15,850 nt of DNA from Proteobacteria bacterium UBA1673 (GTDB lineage: Bacteria > Pseudomonadota > Gammaproteobacteria > Comchoanobacterales > Comchoanobacteraceae). The translations under genes and the position numbers were made by a program. Positions 1 to 7,645 of this stretch are shown here, piece after piece. Below the pieces are notes generated by a model. That model did no database searches. It was not told the origin of the DNA and worked only from the letters and a program-made list of their open reading frames with translations. Position 1 is the first letter of the stretch, and each line of letters begins with the position of its first letter. Location of the stretch: positions 1 to 15,850 of the forward strand of contig DCKN01000082.1 of NCBI GenBank assembly GCA_002320385.1. Direction: 5' to 3'.

Positions 1-1
1 A

Positions 2-679
2 GGGCTGCCTGATAAAGCACACTACAGCACACCCTACGATATGTCATTGATCGGTATTAACTTGGTCAATGACCATCCTGAGGTGCTTGAGCACACCAAG
101 ATGAAGACAATGACCTATGGCAACATTACCCAAAACAATCGCAATCGCCTGCTTTGGAGCGATGACCATGTTTACGGCCTCAAAACTGGACATACACAAG
201 AAGCAGGCTATTGCCTGGTTGCAGCAGCGAAGCGTAATGGGCAGACGATTATCGCAACCGCCTTCGGCGCCCGTACGGAAAAAGCCCGCGACAGTGCCGT
301 GAAGAAGCTACTGAATCATGCTGAAAGTCAATTCCGTAACGTCAGTGTAACCCATGACAAAAACATCCCTAAAGCACGTACATGGTACGGCAAGACTGCC
401 TATGTAACCCCATCATTGCAATCCACATTACACCTCTCTGTGCCGCACAATGATGTGCAAAAACTGTCTATGAAAGTGTCGCTCGATGAATCCATTCAAG
501 CCCCACTCAAAAAAGGTGATTCAATCGGTAGTTATCGAGTTTATCTTGATGGCACGCTTATTCGTGAAATCCCCTTGATATCGAGTACTGATGTTCCGGT
601 TTGTAGTATTCTGGGACGATTAATAGACTGGATCAGCTTAAAACTAACCAATGCCTATCAATTCTTTACAGCCCGATAG
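2..679 (+). CDS. dacA: D-alanyl-D-alanine carboxypeptidase (penicillin-binding protein 5/6 type), 5' truncated by window edge
   Basis: Periplasmic serine peptidase that trims the terminal D-Ala from peptidoglycan pentapeptides. The frame is open from base 2, giving 225 residues of the C-terminal part; the catalytic SxxK and SxN motifs lie outside the window. The third active-site motif is visible as KTGHT at residues 61-65 of the fragment, within GLKTGHT, and the preceding QNNRN...LLW stretch is typical of the family. The C-terminal PBP5 beta domain follows (RTWYGK, then a beta-rich region). The last 25 or so residues (ILGRLIDWISLKL onwards) look like the amphipathic helix that anchors such enzymes to the inner membrane. 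lipB follows, as in many gammaproteobacteria, but the small ybeD gene usually found between them is absent. Whether it is DacA, DacC or DacD cannot be told from the fragment; dacA fits the context. Confidence 0.93.
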   Translation, partial: GLPDKAHYSTPYDMSLIGINLVNDHPEVLEHTKMKTMTYGNITQNNRNRLLWSDDHVYGLKTGHTQEAGYCLVAAAKRNGQTIIATAFGARTEKARDSAVKKLLNHAESQFRNVSVTHDKNIPKARTWYGKTAYVTPSLQSTLHLSVPHNDVQKLSMKVSLDESIQAPLKKGDSIGSYRVYLDGTLIREIPLISSTDVPVCSILGRLIDWISLKLTNAYQFFTAR

Positions 680-719
680 CGGCAAGCTGACTCTTGATCA
701 GCTTTCATGCCCCATTGCT

Positions 720-1358
720 ATGCGTTCATTTAGCGCCGACCAATTGGTGATTTCATTACTTGGCCATCAACATTATCTTAACTGCCTTCAATCCATGCGG
801 CATTATAGCCATCACCGCTCTGCTTCAAGCCCTAACCAAGTCTGGCTACTGGAGCACTTTCCCGTTTATACGCGTGGCAAACTCAGCCAATCCAGGGATA
901 TCCTCAACCCTTTACCCCACCCGCTTGTAGACACCGACAGAGGTGGCCAAATTACTTTCCATGGACCCGGCCAAGTCGTCGCTTATTTGTTGCTTCGTAT
1001 CGATGGCGATGACCGCTTAAGCAACCTTGTATCGACAATTGAGCAGACCATGATTGGTATCTTATCGCGTGTCGATATTGTTGCTACAGCACATTCTAAG
1101 CACCGTGGCGTTTATGTCAACGAAGAAAAAATTGGATCAATAGGCCTCCGTATGCGGCACAATTATTCCTACCATGGCTTTTCTTTAAATGTTGATATGG
1201 ACCTCAGCCCTTTTGATGCCATTCACCCATGCGGCCGCGCTCAGAAAATGACGCAAGTAAGCGCCCATAGTACGGTGCAAATCGTAGATATGATTACTTT
1301 ATGCATAGAGGAAATATCTCGATCATGGGGCAAGAATGGCAATATTGTCATCAATTAA
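720..1358 (+). CDS. lipB: Octanoyl-[acyl-carrier-protein]:protein N-octanoyltransferase
   Basis: Transfers octanoyl from ACP to the lipoyl domains of 2-oxoacid dehydrogenases and the glycine cleavage H protein, the first step of lipoate synthesis. The family core DRGGQITFHGPGQ is present, as are the catalytic pair Lys137 (EEKIGSIG) and Cys171 (HPCG), numbered from the ATG at 720. Escherichia coli LipB has these at 135 and 169 in 213 residues, so a 212-residue product from 720 fits best. An in-frame ATG at 651 would add 23 residues and overlap dacA by 29 bases. Neither start has a clear Shine-Dalgarno sequence, so the start remains uncertain. Probably co-transcribed with dacA. The C-terminus after the catalytic Cys is ordinary in length. 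Confidence 0.95.
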   Translation: MRSFSADQLVISLLGHQHYLNCLQSMRHYSHHRSASSPNQVWLLEHFPVYTRGKLSQSRDILNPLPHPLVDTDRGGQITFHGPGQVVAYLLLRIDGDDRLSNLVSTIEQTMIGILSRVDIVATAHSKHRGVYVNEEKIGSIGLRMRHNYSYHGFSLNVDMDLSPFDAIHPCGRAQKMTQVSAHSTVQIVDMITLCIEEISRSWGKNGNIVIN

Positions 1359-1408
1359 TTATTAACGACTTTTGCGTATTCAAATTCAACATTTTGCGTC
1401 ATTACCAG

Positions 1409-1437
1409 TTGGCATTTGTGTCAAATAATTATATAAT
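1409..1437 (+). promoter_or_regulatory. Sigma-70 promoter of lipA
   Basis: TTGGCA at 1409-1414 and TATAAT at 1432-1437 are separated by 17 bases, which is close to consensus in both boxes and in spacing. The lipA ATG lies 45 bases after the -10 box. This suggests that lipA and the two genes after it form a transcription unit separate from dacA-lipB. Transcript mapping has not been seen; the call rests on sequence alone. Confidence 0.8.
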
Positions 1438-1465
1438 TATGAATAGTTAACATGAATTTGTGACA
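1414..1465 (+). promoter_or_regulatory. Candidate operator repeats around the lipA promoter
   Basis: ATTTGTGTCA at 1414-1423 recurs as ATTTGTGACA at 1456-1465, matching at 9 of 10 bases and spaced 42 bases apart, about four helical turns. The first copy also forms a perfect short palindrome (ATTTG, 3 bases, CAAAT) in the spacer between the -35 and -10 boxes. Just upstream TTTTGCGT occurs at 1370 and again at 1392. The arrangement could bind a regulator, but the region is AT-rich and chance is possible. No known operator was recognised. Confidence 0.3.
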
Positions 1466-1482
1466 CGGGAAAAGAAGCAGTT

Positions 1483-2448
1483 ATGAACAAAATTGAACGA
1501 GCGCAAGAAAAACTTAAAAGGGTGCCGATCAAGATTCCTGTACTGGCAGAACGGAATATATTACCAAAACCTGAATGGGCAAAAGTTCGTCTTGGATTAG
1601 ACCCTCACGGTCATGTGAAGAAGATGAAGCACTTGCTCAGAGAGCAAGGGCTTGTGACTGTTTGCGAAGAAGCAAGCTGCCCTAACCTACATGAATGCTT
1701 TAGCAAAGGCACTGCAACCTTTATGATTATGGGTGATAAATGTACTCGTAGGTGTACGTTTTGTGATGTTGGGCATGGCAGACCGGACCCGTTGGAACCT
1801 GAAGAGCCCGGTAAGCTTGCACAGACGATTGCTCGATTGAAGCTACGGTATGTGGTGATCACGTCTGTTGATAGAGATGATCTCAAGGATGGTGGAGCAC
1901 AACACTTTGTTGATTGTATCAGAGAAACCCGTCGTTTATGCGCTCAAACGAAAATTGAGATTCTCGTTCCAGATTTTCGTGGTAGAGCAAAGCGGGCTTT
2001 GGATATTTTATCTGCTGATGCACCTGATGTTTTCAATCATAATATTGAAACTGTCCCTTCGTTGTACAAAAAAGCTCGTCCTGGATCCTGCTACGAGCAT
2101 TCCCTAACGCTGCTAGACACTTTCAAAAAGCGTAATCCGTCTATTCCTACAAAATCAGGGATAATGCTTGGTCTTGGTGAATCTGACGACGAAGTTATTG
2201 AAACGCTTCGTGATCTCAGGGCGCATCAAGTTGACATGGTGACCATTGGCCAATATCTTGCTCCTAGCCAATACCATACTCCTGTCATGCGTTATCTATC
2301 GCCTGATCAATACAAGCGCTTTGGTCAAATTGCCAAAGATATGGGTTTTCAGAATGTTGCTAGCGGTTTCATGGTTCGGTCATCCTATCATGCTGATCTT
2401 CAGGCTGAGCAAAAAAATATAGAGGTTGATCATGCTAGAACAAATTAA
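1483..2448 (+). CDS. lipA: Lipoyl synthase (radical SAM)
   Basis: Inserts two sulfur atoms at C6 and C8 of octanoyl groups that LipB has attached to lipoyl domains, completing the cofactor. At 321 residues it has the length of the Escherichia coli enzyme. Both iron-sulfur cluster sites are intact: the auxiliary, sacrificial cluster cysteines 61, 66 and 72 ([12 protein letters not shown]) and the radical SAM triad 87, 91 and 94 (CTRRCTFC). The C-terminal RSSYHA motif supplies the conserved serine at residue 300 that ligates the auxiliary cluster. ATG at 1483 follows AAGAAG, a modest ribosome binding site. The gene has its own strong promoter, and its last 17 bases overlap the start of the DedA-PAP2 gene, which suggests translational coupling. 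Confidence 0.98.
   Translation: MNKIERAQEKLKRVPIKIPVLAERNILPKPEWAKVRLGLDPHGHVKKMKHLLREQGLVTVCEEASCPNLHECFSKGTATFMIMGDKCTRRCTFCDVGHGRPDPLEPEEPGKLAQTIARLKLRYVVITSVDRDDLKDGGAQHFVDCIRETRRLCAQTKIEILVPDFRGRAKRALDILSADAPDVFNHNIETVPSLYKKARPGSCYEHSLTLLDTFKKRNPSIPTKSGIMLGLGESDDEVIETLRDLRAHQVDMVTIGQYLAPSQYHTPVMRYLSPDQYKRFGQIAKDMGFQNVASGFMVRSSYHADLQAEQKNIEVDHARTN
2421..2425 (+). promoter_or_regulatory. Ribosome binding site fixing the start of the DedA-PAP2 gene
   Basis: AGAGG lies 6 bases before ATG at 2432, inside the end of lipA. This supports 2432 over the in-frame TTG at 2426, which would sit directly against the site. Confidence 0.75.
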
Positions 2449-3832
2449 CCAGATCGCGCAGAGCAATCCTGAATATGCAATTGCAATTGCGTTTATTTTT
2501 GCGTTTATCGAGTCTTTGCCTTTTATTGGTAGTTTCTTCCCTGGGATGCTTACCATGCCGCCTATTGGCTGGCTGATGGCTTCAGGTGTCATTCCTGGCT
2601 GGCAAACATTCTCGTTAATCATCGTCGGGGCAATGCTCGGAGACTATGTTGGCTTCTTTATCGGCTATGCGTTCAGAGACGTCGCGCACAAGAAGGCATC
2701 GATCTATAACAAGCTCCACTGGTTGTCGGCGGGAGAGTCTTTTATTCAGCACCATGGTCCATTGAGTATCATTATTGGCCGTTTTATTGGTCCTTTTAGA
2801 AGCTCTGTTCCGCTGTTTGCAGGTATTTTTAAGATGAATAGCACTCATTTTAGCTTAGCCGCACTGCCTTCAGTGTTTTTATGGGCTGTTGTGCATCTGT
2901 CTCCTGGTGCATTTATAGCATGGTTTAATTTTGACATTTTTGCTCAGACGAGTTTGATCATCAATGTGCTTATGTTAACCTGCTTGGGCGCCTGCTGTTG
3001 TGCGCTCTTTTTTTCAAACCAACTCGCCAGCTCTTCCAAAATTGAATCGTTGTTAACAGTTGTTTGTCATCGCATTAGACAACCATTAGCAATGAGACCC
3101 GTTATTCTCAGAGTCATTCTCCTCATCATTGGGCTAGCTTTGGCATCACTCACTATTATCAATGGTGGAACTGATACGATTAATCAAGCCGTGTTCGCGC
3201 TTATTAGTAGTCAGCATGCGCCAATTGTACAGTTATCTCTAATTCATACTGCGATTTGCTATATCCCATTTGTTCTACTATTAACCGCGTTGTTATCGAT
3301 TGTCCTTGCTTACCAAGACAAGTACGATATCGCATTGCAGTTATTTCTGTCAGTCTCAATTGCTTTTATTGTGTGTTTTGCGTTGAAGTATTTGATCCAC
3401 TACCCTCGACCGAGTCATGTGTCTGCCCTGCTGGGTAATCAATCCTTGCCGAGCGGCCACAGCTGTATAACCACTGCTTTCATATTATCTTACATGATGC
3501 CAGATCATCAATCTAACTCATATCGCTCAATTTTGAGCTTGGCTTTTATAGTCCTGACCATGGCTAGTCGCGTCTTGATAGGTGCCCACTGGATTAGTGA
3601 TGTGGTTGTGGGCTGGATGATTGGCTATCTCGCATATCAAATAAGCTTACTAATCACGCCATTGATGCCTGTTAATCTTTTACGCTCACTCACTAATTAT
3701 TATCATTTTCAACGATCCAGTACCATTGTCGCAGGGCTATCTCATATTGGAATTATAGCTACGTATGCTTGCATATCTCTATTGTACGCGATGTTAACTA
3801 ACAAGCTATCTGTTGGCCCGTACCTAATCTAA
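2432..3832 (+). CDS. DedA family / PAP2 phosphatase fusion membrane protein
   Basis: A 466-residue polytopic inner membrane protein with two parts. Residues 1 to about 175 are DedA-like: IES...FFPG near 26-38, GD at 70-71, and [12 protein letters not shown] at 116-127 followed by AGIFKM. Residues from about 220 are a PAP2 acid phosphatase with all three catalytic motifs complete: KX6RP (Lys319, Arg326, Pro327), PSGH (340-343) and SRX5HX3D (Ser379, Arg380, His386, Asp390). DedA proteins have been linked to undecaprenyl-phosphate translocation, and PAP2 enzymes such as PgpB dephosphorylate undecaprenyl pyrophosphate or phosphatidylglycerol phosphate. A role in lipid-carrier recycling is therefore likely, but the substrate is inferred. 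The architecture is known in databases as bifunctional DedA/PAP2; a C-terminal LssY-type domain is absent. Overlaps lipA by 17 bases. Confidence 0.92.
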   Translation: MLEQINQIAQSNPEYAIAIAFIFAFIESLPFIGSFFPGMLTMPPIGWLMASGVIPGWQTFSLIIVGAMLGDYVGFFIGYAFRDVAHKKASIYNKLHWLSAGESFIQHHGPLSIIIGRFIGPFRSSVPLFAGIFKMNSTHFSLAALPSVFLWAVVHLSPGAFIAWFNFDIFAQTSLIINVLMLTCLGACCCALFFSNQLASSSKIESLLTVVCHRIRQPLAMRPVILRVILLIIGLALASLTIINGGTDTINQAVFALISSQHAPIVQLSLIHTAICYIPFVLLLTALLSIVLAYQDKYDIALQLFLSVSIAFIVCFALKYLIHYPRPSHVSALLGNQSLPSGHSCITTAFILSYMMPDHQSNSYRSILSLAFIVLTMASRVLIGAHWISDVVVGWMIGYLAYQISLLITPLMPVNLLRSLTNYYHFQRSSTIVAGLSHIGIIATYACISLLYAMLTNKLSVGPYLI

Positions 3833-3847
3833 AATATCTAATTTATT

Positions 3848-5071
3848 ATGTCACCATCCCCATCACATTATCAACTGTTCCGCATAACTGCAGACTCTGA
3901 GGATCAACTGAACGACGCTCTTGAAAAAGCGTTGACTACGAAAACACTCAATGCTGATTTAGGCCACGGCAAGCATAGTGTGAGTATTCTTTATACCAAC
4001 CCTGAGCAATGTCGTGAGCGCATCCAGCATGCTTATGAATCTATCTCAGATCACTCACAATCATATGATAAGGATAATGACCGAATATGCTTTCTGTTTA
4101 CCGGTCAAGGCGCACAGTACGCAGGCATGTCACGGGCACTTTACCAGGCCGTGCCCTATTATAAAAATAAACTAGAATACTACGCATCTTATGTAAAAGA
4201 GCATACGTTAATAGACTGTTTACCATGCTTGATTGGTGATGATGAAAAGATTAATCAAACACTCTACACACAGCCATGCCTAGTGATTATGCAGCTTGCT
4301 CTCTACGATCTATTTAAGTGTATTGATGTCCCTGGTGATATGATCATTGGTCACAGTGTTGGCGAATTTTCAGGTAGCGCATGCTCTGGCGCATACGCTG
4401 TAGACACTGTTTTATCCATGATTGGGAAGCGGGCTAGTTTGATGCAATCCGTAAATGTTGATGGTGGAATGATTGCGATTGCTTCCGAGCGAGACACCAT
4501 TCAATCGATACTAGACAACGAGTCAATTCATCTTAACTATGCGGCATTCAACGCGCCGAAACAAATTGTTTTGGCCGGTGAAACAACTGAAATAGCGCGA
4601 ATGCATCAACATTGTAAAAACCACAAAATAAAGTCGAGGATTCTTACTGTTTCGCATCCTTTTCATTCTGAGCTCATGCATCCTATCACTGATAGATTCG
4701 TTGACTATTGCAAGACGCTACCTGGTAAGAGCGCCCTTGAAATACCACTGATATCAAACTTAACTGCTGCTGTCATTAAAGAATCTCAATCTGCTGAGTA
4801 TTGGGGGCAACACATCCTTAAGCCTGTCCAGTTTGATCAATCGGTACAATATGCTTGGCAGATGGGTGCTAAAATTTTCATTGAAATCGGACCTGATGCA
4901 ATTTTAAGTAAGCTTGCAAAGAAGTGCCTTGCAGATGAACAAGCTGTGTTTGTCCCATCTCAACGCAAGGGCGCGGATGGCGTTGTCCAACTTATTCATA
5001 CAGTGGAAATACTGGATAGGCACGGCGCTTCAGTGAACTGGTCTAAATTTTTACAACTAATCAACAATTGA
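3848..5071 (+). CDS. Stand-alone acyltransferase of polyketide-synthase type (probable malonyl-CoA:ACP transacylase)
   Basis: A 407-residue alpha/beta acyltransferase. Core motifs are GQGAQ (86-90), GHSVGE with nucleophile Ser170, Arg195 in GKRASLMQ, and HPFHS (270-274), whose His273 should be the catalytic base. HPFHS resembles the HAFHS signature of malonyl-specific polyketide AT domains rather than the YASH of methylmalonyl ones. The protein is about 100 residues longer than FabD. Its N-terminal 75 residues resemble a KS-AT linker, and its end (GASVNW) resembles the post-AT region of modular synthases, so it looks like an AT domain cut out of a multidomain enzyme. No ketosynthase, ACP or other polyketide gene is in view. 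It starts 15 bases after the DedA-PAP2 gene without a visible Shine-Dalgarno sequence. It may act in trans on a synthase, or serve as this organism's FabD. Confidence 0.85.
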   Translation: MSPSPSHYQLFRITADSEDQLNDALEKALTTKTLNADLGHGKHSVSILYTNPEQCRERIQHAYESISDHSQSYDKDNDRICFLFTGQGAQYAGMSRALYQAVPYYKNKLEYYASYVKEHTLIDCLPCLIGDDEKINQTLYTQPCLVIMQLALYDLFKCIDVPGDMIIGHSVGEFSGSACSGAYAVDTVLSMIGKRASLMQSVNVDGGMIAIASERDTIQSILDNESIHLNYAAFNAPKQIVLAGETTEIARMHQHCKNHKIKSRILTVSHPFHSELMHPITDRFVDYCKTLPGKSALEIPLISNLTAAVIKESQSAEYWGQHILKPVQFDQSVQYAWQMGAKIFIEIGPDAILSKLAKKCLADEQAVFVPSQRKGADGVVQLIHTVEILDRHGASVNWSKFLQLINN

Positions 5072-5120
5072 ATAGGTTTTTTGTAACAAATTGTTTCTGG
5101 ATATACGGCACCAGTCGTTC

Positions 5121-5146
5121 AAAACAGGCTACTACTGCGCTGTTTT
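5121..5146. terminator. Probable bidirectional terminator between convergent transcription units
   Basis: AAAACAG at 5121-5127 pairs with CTGTTTT at 5140-5146; two further G-C pairs with a one-base bulge extend the stem to nine pairs around a 7-base loop. Each strand reads an A-tract, stem, and T-tract, so the site could end both the acyltransferase operon and the ribosomal operon. It overlaps the last codons of rplQ. The stem is short and weak, so the call is moderate. A second, AT-only inverted repeat (AACAATT at 5063, AATTGTT at 5089) lies just to the left. Confidence 0.45.
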
Positions 5147-5506
5147 CTCGAAGTCAACCAACTGCACATATGCCATTGGTGCTGCATCACCTGCTCTGTA
5201 GCCAGACTTGAGTATTCTCAAGTAACCACCAGGTCGATTCTTATATTTAGGCGCATACACATTAAAAAGTTTCTCGATAGCGTTCTTATTGCCAAGTTTA
5301 GCAATCAAATACCTTCTAGTAGCAACATCTGTACCATTTTTAGCTTTGGTGATTAATGGTTCAAGAATACGTCTCAGCTCTTTTGCTTTGGCAACCGTTG
5401 TTTTGATTTGCTCTTCCATCAAAAGCGAGATGCACATGTTTTTGAACATGGCTTCACAATGGCTGGTTGGTCGGCTGAAACGTTTACGTCCGTTCTGATG
5501 ATTCAT
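5132..5506 (-). CDS. rplQ: 50S ribosomal protein L17
   Basis: Large-subunit protein near the polypeptide exit tunnel, last gene of the alpha operon. The 124 residues cover the full family: basic N-terminus with GRKRFSR, the MFKNM helix, KAKELRR, and the C-terminal [20 protein letters not shown] signature. Its ATG shares bases with the rpoA stop (ATGA), and AGGAG inside the rpoA end serves as ribosome binding site, so expression should be coupled to rpoA. It ends at the convergent gap with the acyltransferase gene. Confidence 0.98.
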   Translation of the reverse strand: MNHQNGRKRFSRPTSHCEAMFKNMCISLLMEEQIKTTVAKAKELRRILEPLITKAKNGTDVATRRYLIAKLGNKNAIEKLFNVYAPKYKNRPGGYLRILKSGYRAGDAAPMAYVQLVDFEKTAQ

Positions 5507-6567
5507 GACTTAGTCTCCTGTTCTGACTTACGTTTGATATGCTCTAACGGAGATACCCACTCAGGTATATGCATACCAAGCGTGAGTCCAAGCTCAGCTA
5601 AAACGCCTTTGATTTCATTCATACTTTTCCGACCTAGATTTGGAGTCCTCAATAAGTCATATTCATTGCACTGTACGAGCTCGCCGATATAGCGAATGTT
5701 TTCTGACTTCAAACAGTTCGCTGCGCGAACTGTCAACTCGAGTTCATCGACTAATCTAGAATATACTGGGTCAACATTATCGAGGTAGCCGCTGATGTCT
5801 TCTGATTTACGTTCCTGAATGCTTGCAAAACTAGAAAGCTGGTGCTGCATGATTGTGGCAACGCGTCTCACAGCTTGATCAGGGGTTATTGTCCCATTGG
5901 TTTTAACTGTGAGGATTAGCTTGTCGAGATCAGTTCTATTACCGACACGAGCGTTTTCAACTTGATAAACTACACTTTCAATCGGACTAAAACTTGCGTC
6001 TAGGTATAGCGCATTGACTTCATTCCCGAGTAGTGCGTCTTCAGCAAGTGAGGAAGCAGTAGCGTAACCTCGCCCCATCATTGCGATCATATTAATGTTG
6101 ATTTCGTTATCACCAGTGACTTCAAATAGCACTCTATCGGTATTGATCACACTCGCATCACTGTCAAGAACTATATCGCCTGCAGTAACAACTTTAGGCC
6201 CTTTGACATTGAGTTGAAGATTGACGATGTCACCATGTGTTGATTTAATCACTACATCTTTAAGATTCAGTAAGATTGTTTGTACATCCTGGATAACCCC
6301 TGGTAACGTTGTGTACTCGTGTGTGACCCCCTCAATTGAGACTTTCACAATTGCAGTTCCTATCATAGATGACAGAAATACTCTTCTGAAAAGATACCCA
6401 AATAGATGCCCGAATCCTCGTTCGAGTGGTGCTAACTTGAAAATCATTTCTTTTTCTGAGACTTTTTCGATCTCGTAATCTTTCGGAGATAGAAACTTTG
6501 AGTAAATGTCTTCTAAATAAAAGTCGTTGTCTTCACACGTTGTTGTGTTGTCATGATTTTGTGTCAT
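5503..6567 (-). CDS. rpoA: DNA-directed RNA polymerase subunit alpha
   Basis: Assembles the RNA polymerase core as a dimer and contacts UP elements and activators through its C-terminal domain. At 354 residues it is about 25 longer than the Escherichia coli protein (329). Part of this is an acidic N-terminal extension of about 15 residues ([11 protein letters not shown]), and its start is supported by GAGGA 6 bases before the ATG. The dimerisation helix reads [12 protein letters not shown], whereas the usual sequence is GFGHTLGNALRR; the paired arginines (61-62) remain. The C-terminal domain keeps the DNA-contact residues Arg281, Asn284, Cys285, Lys314 and Ser315, equivalent to 265, 268, 269, 298 and 299. 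UP-element recognition is therefore probably normal. The end is also longer and more charged than usual. Confidence 0.98.
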   Translation of the reverse strand: MTQNHDNTTTCEDNDFYLEDIYSKFLSPKDYEIEKVSEKEMIFKLAPLERGFGHLFGYLFRRVFLSSMIGTAIVKVSIEGVTHEYTTLPGVIQDVQTILLNLKDVVIKSTHGDIVNLQLNVKGPKVVTAGDIVLDSDASVINTDRVLFEVTGDNEININMIAMMGRGYATASSLAEDALLGNEVNALYLDASFSPIESVVYQVENARVGNRTDLDKLILTVKTNGTITPDQAVRRVATIMQHQLSSFASIQERKSEDISGYLDNVDPVYSRLVDELELTVRAANCLKSENIRYIGELVQCNEYDLLRTPNLGRKSMNEIKGVLAELGLTLGMHIPEWVSPLEHIKRKSEQETKS

Positions 6568-6580
6568 AAAATATCCTCGA

Positions 6581-7219
6581 TTACTTGGAATACAGCTCTA
6601 TTACATGGCTTACTTTAAAGAGCGTCTGCAGCTTGTCTAGATCTGGTTCGTGCTGTATTTTTACGCTAAGTTTGTCGAAGTCCGTTTCTAACCACTGCAC
6701 GGTCTCGCGTTGCTTTGCTAGTTCAGCAGACATTTTGAAAATATCTGCGGATCGACTTTTTTCAACCACGGAAATTACTTGTCCTGGTCGGCAGCGGTAT
6801 GATGGTATGTTTAATGGTTGCCCATCAACAAGAAAGTGCTTGTGCGATACGATCTGTCTTGCTTGTGCACGTGTTGATGCAAAGCCAGCTCGATACACGA
6901 GACTATCAAGGCGCATCTCAAGTGATGTTAGAAGATTTTCTCCTGTTGACCCTTTTGACTGGGCAGCATGATCGTATATACGCTTAAACTGGCCTTCTTT
7001 TAAGCCATAATAGTGACGAATTGTTTGTTTTGATTTCATCAGCTGAGAGTATTCACTTTCTCTCATTCTTCGTACGCCTGGCGCTTTGCCAGGTAGGCTT
7101 TTAGATTTAAATTTTTTCTCTAACGGTCTCACACCACTAAAAGACTCTAGATCAACAAGTTCAGATCCACTTGGGCTTAAAGCTCGAATAATTTTACCTC
7201 TTGGTTTCTTAAGCGACAT
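6581..7219 (-). CDS. rpsD: 30S ribosomal protein S4
   Basis: Primary 16S rRNA-binding protein that nucleates small-subunit assembly; in Escherichia coli it also represses the alpha operon. It has 212 residues against 206. The S4 RNA-binding domain is clear around residues 100-165 ([13 protein letters not shown], then [11 protein letters not shown]), and the C-terminus VIELYSK is canonical. The N-terminus is not: the usual ARYLGPKLKLSRREG is replaced by [15 protein letters not shown], and no zinc cysteines are present. GAGGAG precedes the ATG with normal spacing. Lies 12 bases after rpsK and 13 bases before rpoA. Confidence 0.97.
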   Translation of the reverse strand: MSLKKPRGKIIRALSPSGSELVDLESFSGVRPLEKKFKSKSLPGKAPGVRRMRESEYSQLMKSKQTIRHYYGLKEGQFKRIYDHAAQSKGSTGENLLTSLEMRLDSLVYRAGFASTRAQARQIVSHKHFLVDGQPLNIPSYRCRPGQVISVVEKSRSADIFKMSAELAKQRETVQWLETDFDKLSVKIQHEPDLDKLQTLFKVSHVIELYSK

Positions 7220-7231
7220 TGTATCTCCTCA

Positions 7232-7618
7232 TTATACTCGTTTTTTCTTACGTCTTCGCACACCACCATGGGCGATTGGCGTTCTATCAGCAATTGTTAA
7301 GACTTTGAGTCCTGCTGCGCTGAGACCCCTGACTGCAGAGTCTCTTCCGCTACCAGGTCCTTTTAGAATAACTTTGATTTCCATCATGCCCATATTGACA
7401 ACCTTCTGTCCTACAAGCTTGGCTGCTTCTTGAGCTGCGTGTGATGTTGCTTTACGACTTCCTTTTTGTGTCATGCCTCCACTGGCTGCGCAAATAGTGT
7501 GGCCGTTAAGATCTGCTACCGTTACGATAGTGTTATTGAATGTTGAGTTAACGGTTGCTATCCCGGTAGTTGGGGCAACGTTTCTGCCTTTTTTGGCTCC
7601 TCTCACGACTTTTCTCAT
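7232..7618 (-). CDS. rpsK: 30S ribosomal protein S11
   Basis: Platform protein of the small subunit that lines the mRNA exit channel near the Shine-Dalgarno helix. The 128 residues match the family from TTGIATVNSTFNNTIVT through KGPGSGRDSAVRGLSAAGL. The C-terminal tail is unusual: HGGVRRRKKKRV replaces the nearly invariant HNGCRPPKKRRV, so the Asn that becomes isoaspartate in Escherichia coli is a Gly here (Gly118). AAGGAG lies 9 bases before the ATG. It sits between rpsM and rpsD as usual. Confidence 0.98.
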   Translation of the reverse strand: MRKVVRGAKKGRNVAPTTGIATVNSTFNNTIVTVADLNGHTICAASGGMTQKGSRKATSHAAQEAAKLVGQKVVNMGMMEIKVILKGPGSGRDSAVRGLSAAGLKVLTIADRTPIAHGGVRRRKKKRV

Positions 7619-7645
7619 CAGTTAATACTCCTTCGATAATCTTGT

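Noticed and set aside
117..302. Short frame inside dacA
   Set aside because: Overlaps in another frame the KTG-containing dacA coding region, which is strongly supported.
5077..5082. T-run after the acyltransferase stop as an intrinsic terminator
   Set aside because: No GC-bearing hairpin stands directly before it; the surrounding AACAATT/AATTGTT repeat is too AT-rich and places the T-run in its loop.
6585..6971. Plus-strand open frame of 128 codons opposite rpsD
   Set aside because: Antisense shadow of S4, rich in Ser and Cys as expected from reversed codons.
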